Positions 5,335 through 6,362 of a DNA stretch of 6,362 nucleotides are shown here, one piece after another. The stretch is from DASUSH01 sp036375215. Its GTDB lineage: Bacteria > Actinomycetota > Thermoleophilia > Solirubrobacterales > 70-9. The stretch lies in the NCBI GenBank assembly GCA_036375215.1, contig DASUSH010000076.1, positions 1 to 6,362 on the forward strand. The letters run 5' to 3'. Both the position numbers and the translations under genes were made by a program. Position 1 is the first letter of the stretch; each line of letters starts with the position of its first letter. Below the pieces are notes generated by a model that did not search any database, had not been told where the DNA came from, and saw only the letters and a program-made list of their open reading frames with translations.

Positions 5335-6362
5335 GCTCGCTCCTCGCCGTGCTCGAGCCGGGCGGGGACCTGGCGACGGTCCTCTACATCGTCTCCTTCT
5401 CGCTCTTCATCTTCGGCGTCCGCCGCGGCACGCACCCGACCACGGCGAAGCAGGGCAACCTGATCGCCGCCGGCGGGATGGCGATCGCGGTCGCCACCAC
5501 GCTGCTGCTCGACGGGGTCGGCAACTGGGAGTTCATCGCCATCGGCCTCGCGATCGGCACGGCGGTCGGCGTCGTCGCCTCGATCCGCGTGCAGATGACC
5601 GCGATGCCGCAGATGGTCGCGCTCTACAACGGCGTCGGCGGTGGCGCGGTCGCGCTGATCGCGTGGTCGGAGTTCCGCCACGAGCTCACCCTCGGCCACG
5701 AGATCCCGCTCGACGTGTTCGTCCCGATCCTGCTCTCGATGGTGATCGGCTCGATCTCGTTCTGGGGCTCGAACATCGCCTTCGGGAAGCTCCAGGGCAT
5801 CATCCCGAGCCAGCCGATCAAGGCTCCGGGGCAGCAGGTCATCAACGCCCTGCTCCTGCTCGGCGCGCTCGCGGGCTGCATCGTGCTCGCCGCCAACAAC
5901 GACGACCCCTCGCAGGCGCTCTTCATCGCCGTGCTGGTCGCCGCCGGCGTCCTCGGGAACCTGGTCGTGCTCCCGATCGGCGGCGCCGACATGCCGGTCG
6001 TGATCTCGCTCCTGAACGCCCTCACCGGGCTCTCGGCCGCCGCCGCGGGCTTCGCGCTCGACAACGTCGCCCTGATCGTGGCCGGCACGCTCGTCGGCTC
6101 ATCGGGAACGATCCTCACCCTCGAGATGGCGACGGCGATGAACCGCTCGGTCGGCAACATCCTCTTCGCCGGCTTCGGCGCGGTCGCGGCGGGCGGCGCG
6201 GGCGACGGCGAGGAACGCCCACACACCTCGATCACGGCCCAGGACGCCGCGATCAAGCTGGCCTACGCCGACAGCGTCGTGATCGTCCCCGGTTACGGCC
6301 TGGCGGTCGCGCAGGCGCAGCACACCGTCAAGGAGATGGCCGACGAGCTCGAGAAGAAGGGC
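5331..6362 (+). CDS. pntB: NAD(P) transhydrogenase subunit beta (3' partial)
   Basis: Large subunit of transhydrogenase: the remaining membrane helices plus the NADP(H)-binding domain III. The 344 codons present run off the window; PntB is usually about 460-470 residues, so roughly 120 are missing. The start is GTG 5331, overlapping the alpha-2 stop; the translation begins VSSLLAVLEPGGDLATVLYI. About nine hydrophobic helices lie between residues 15 and 265. Family motifs are HPTTAKQGN (35-43), MTAMPQMVALYNGVGGG (89-105), IAFGKLQG, GGADMPVVISLLNALTG (217-233, with conserved D220 and N229), GSSGTILTLEMATAMNRSV, and the domain-III loop VPGYGLAVAQAQH (319-331) that contacts NADP(H). N100 occupies the place of the E. 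coli proton-channel His91. No frameshift or internal stop is present. It is the last visible gene of the operon. Confidence 0.95.
   Translation, partial: MSSLLAVLEPGGDLATVLYIVSFSLFIFGVRRGTHPTTAKQGNLIAAGGMAIAVATTLLLDGVGNWEFIAIGLAIGTAVGVVASIRVQMTAMPQMVALYNGVGGGAVALIAWSEFRHELTLGHEIPLDVFVPILLSMVIGSISFWGSNIAFGKLQGIIPSQPIKAPGQQVINALLLLGALAGCIVLAANNDDPSQALFIAVLVAAGVLGNLVVLPIGGADMPVVISLLNALTGLSAAAAGFALDNVALIVAGTLVGSSGTILTLEMATAMNRSVGNILFAGFGAVAAGGAGDGEERPHTSITAQDAAIKLAYADSVVIVPGYGLAVAQAQHTVKEMADELEKKG

Noticed and set aside
5172..6256. Two overlapping minus-strand open frames opposite pntB (5172-5699, 5624-6256)
   Set aside because: The plus strand here encodes PntB with clear membrane and NADP-binding motifs; the minus frames show nothing recognisable.

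Overview
The window is very GC-rich, with G or C at most third codon positions. It carries a coenzyme-F420-type flavin-independent oxidoreductase, a eukaryotic-like Ser/Thr kinase with an extracytoplasmic beta-propeller, and a three-subunit proton-translocating transhydrogenase. Together these suggest a high-GC actinobacterium. The flavour of the proteins, including a broken secreted-type domain, leans towards class Thermoleophilia (Solirubrobacterales/Gaiellales), but this is inferred from gene content and style, not from a marker gene.

Layout. Positions 1-1050 (+) hold the 3' part of an Rv3520c-like luciferase-family F420-dependent oxidoreductase whose first few codons lie outside the window. 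After 32 nt comes a 737-codon transmembrane Ser/Thr kinase (1083-3296, +): a complete N-terminal kinase domain, a Pro/Ala-rich linker, one membrane helix, a Gly-rich spacer and seven YVTN-like repeats that should close as a seven-bladed propeller outside the cell. A GC-rich 12-bp hairpin follows the kinase stop by 3 nt. Facing it on the minus strand is a decayed gene fragment (3350-3600) with one premature TAA and one 1-nt frameshift. The rest of the gap (3601-3882) has no convincing gene; it holds two GC-rich hairpins upstream of the next operon.

Positions 3883-6362 (+) are the pntA1-pntA2-pntB operon for NAD(P) transhydrogenase: the soluble NAD(H)-binding subunit (TTG start), a small three-helix membrane subunit, and the large membrane plus NADP(H)-binding subunit, which runs off the right edge. 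Spacing is 9 nt and then a 4-nt GTGA overlap, so the genes are almost certainly co-transcribed. The complex uses the proton-motive force to drive hydride transfer from NADH to NADP+. F420-dependent enzymes and transhydrogenase both belong to redox-cofactor metabolism, but nothing in the sequence links the first gene to the last operon.

The window looks like ordinary chromosomal sequence, and I found no new defence or mobile system. The points most worth a second look are the broken minus-strand gene, the placement of the proton-pathway histidine in PntA2 rather than PntB, and the kinase-propeller receptor.
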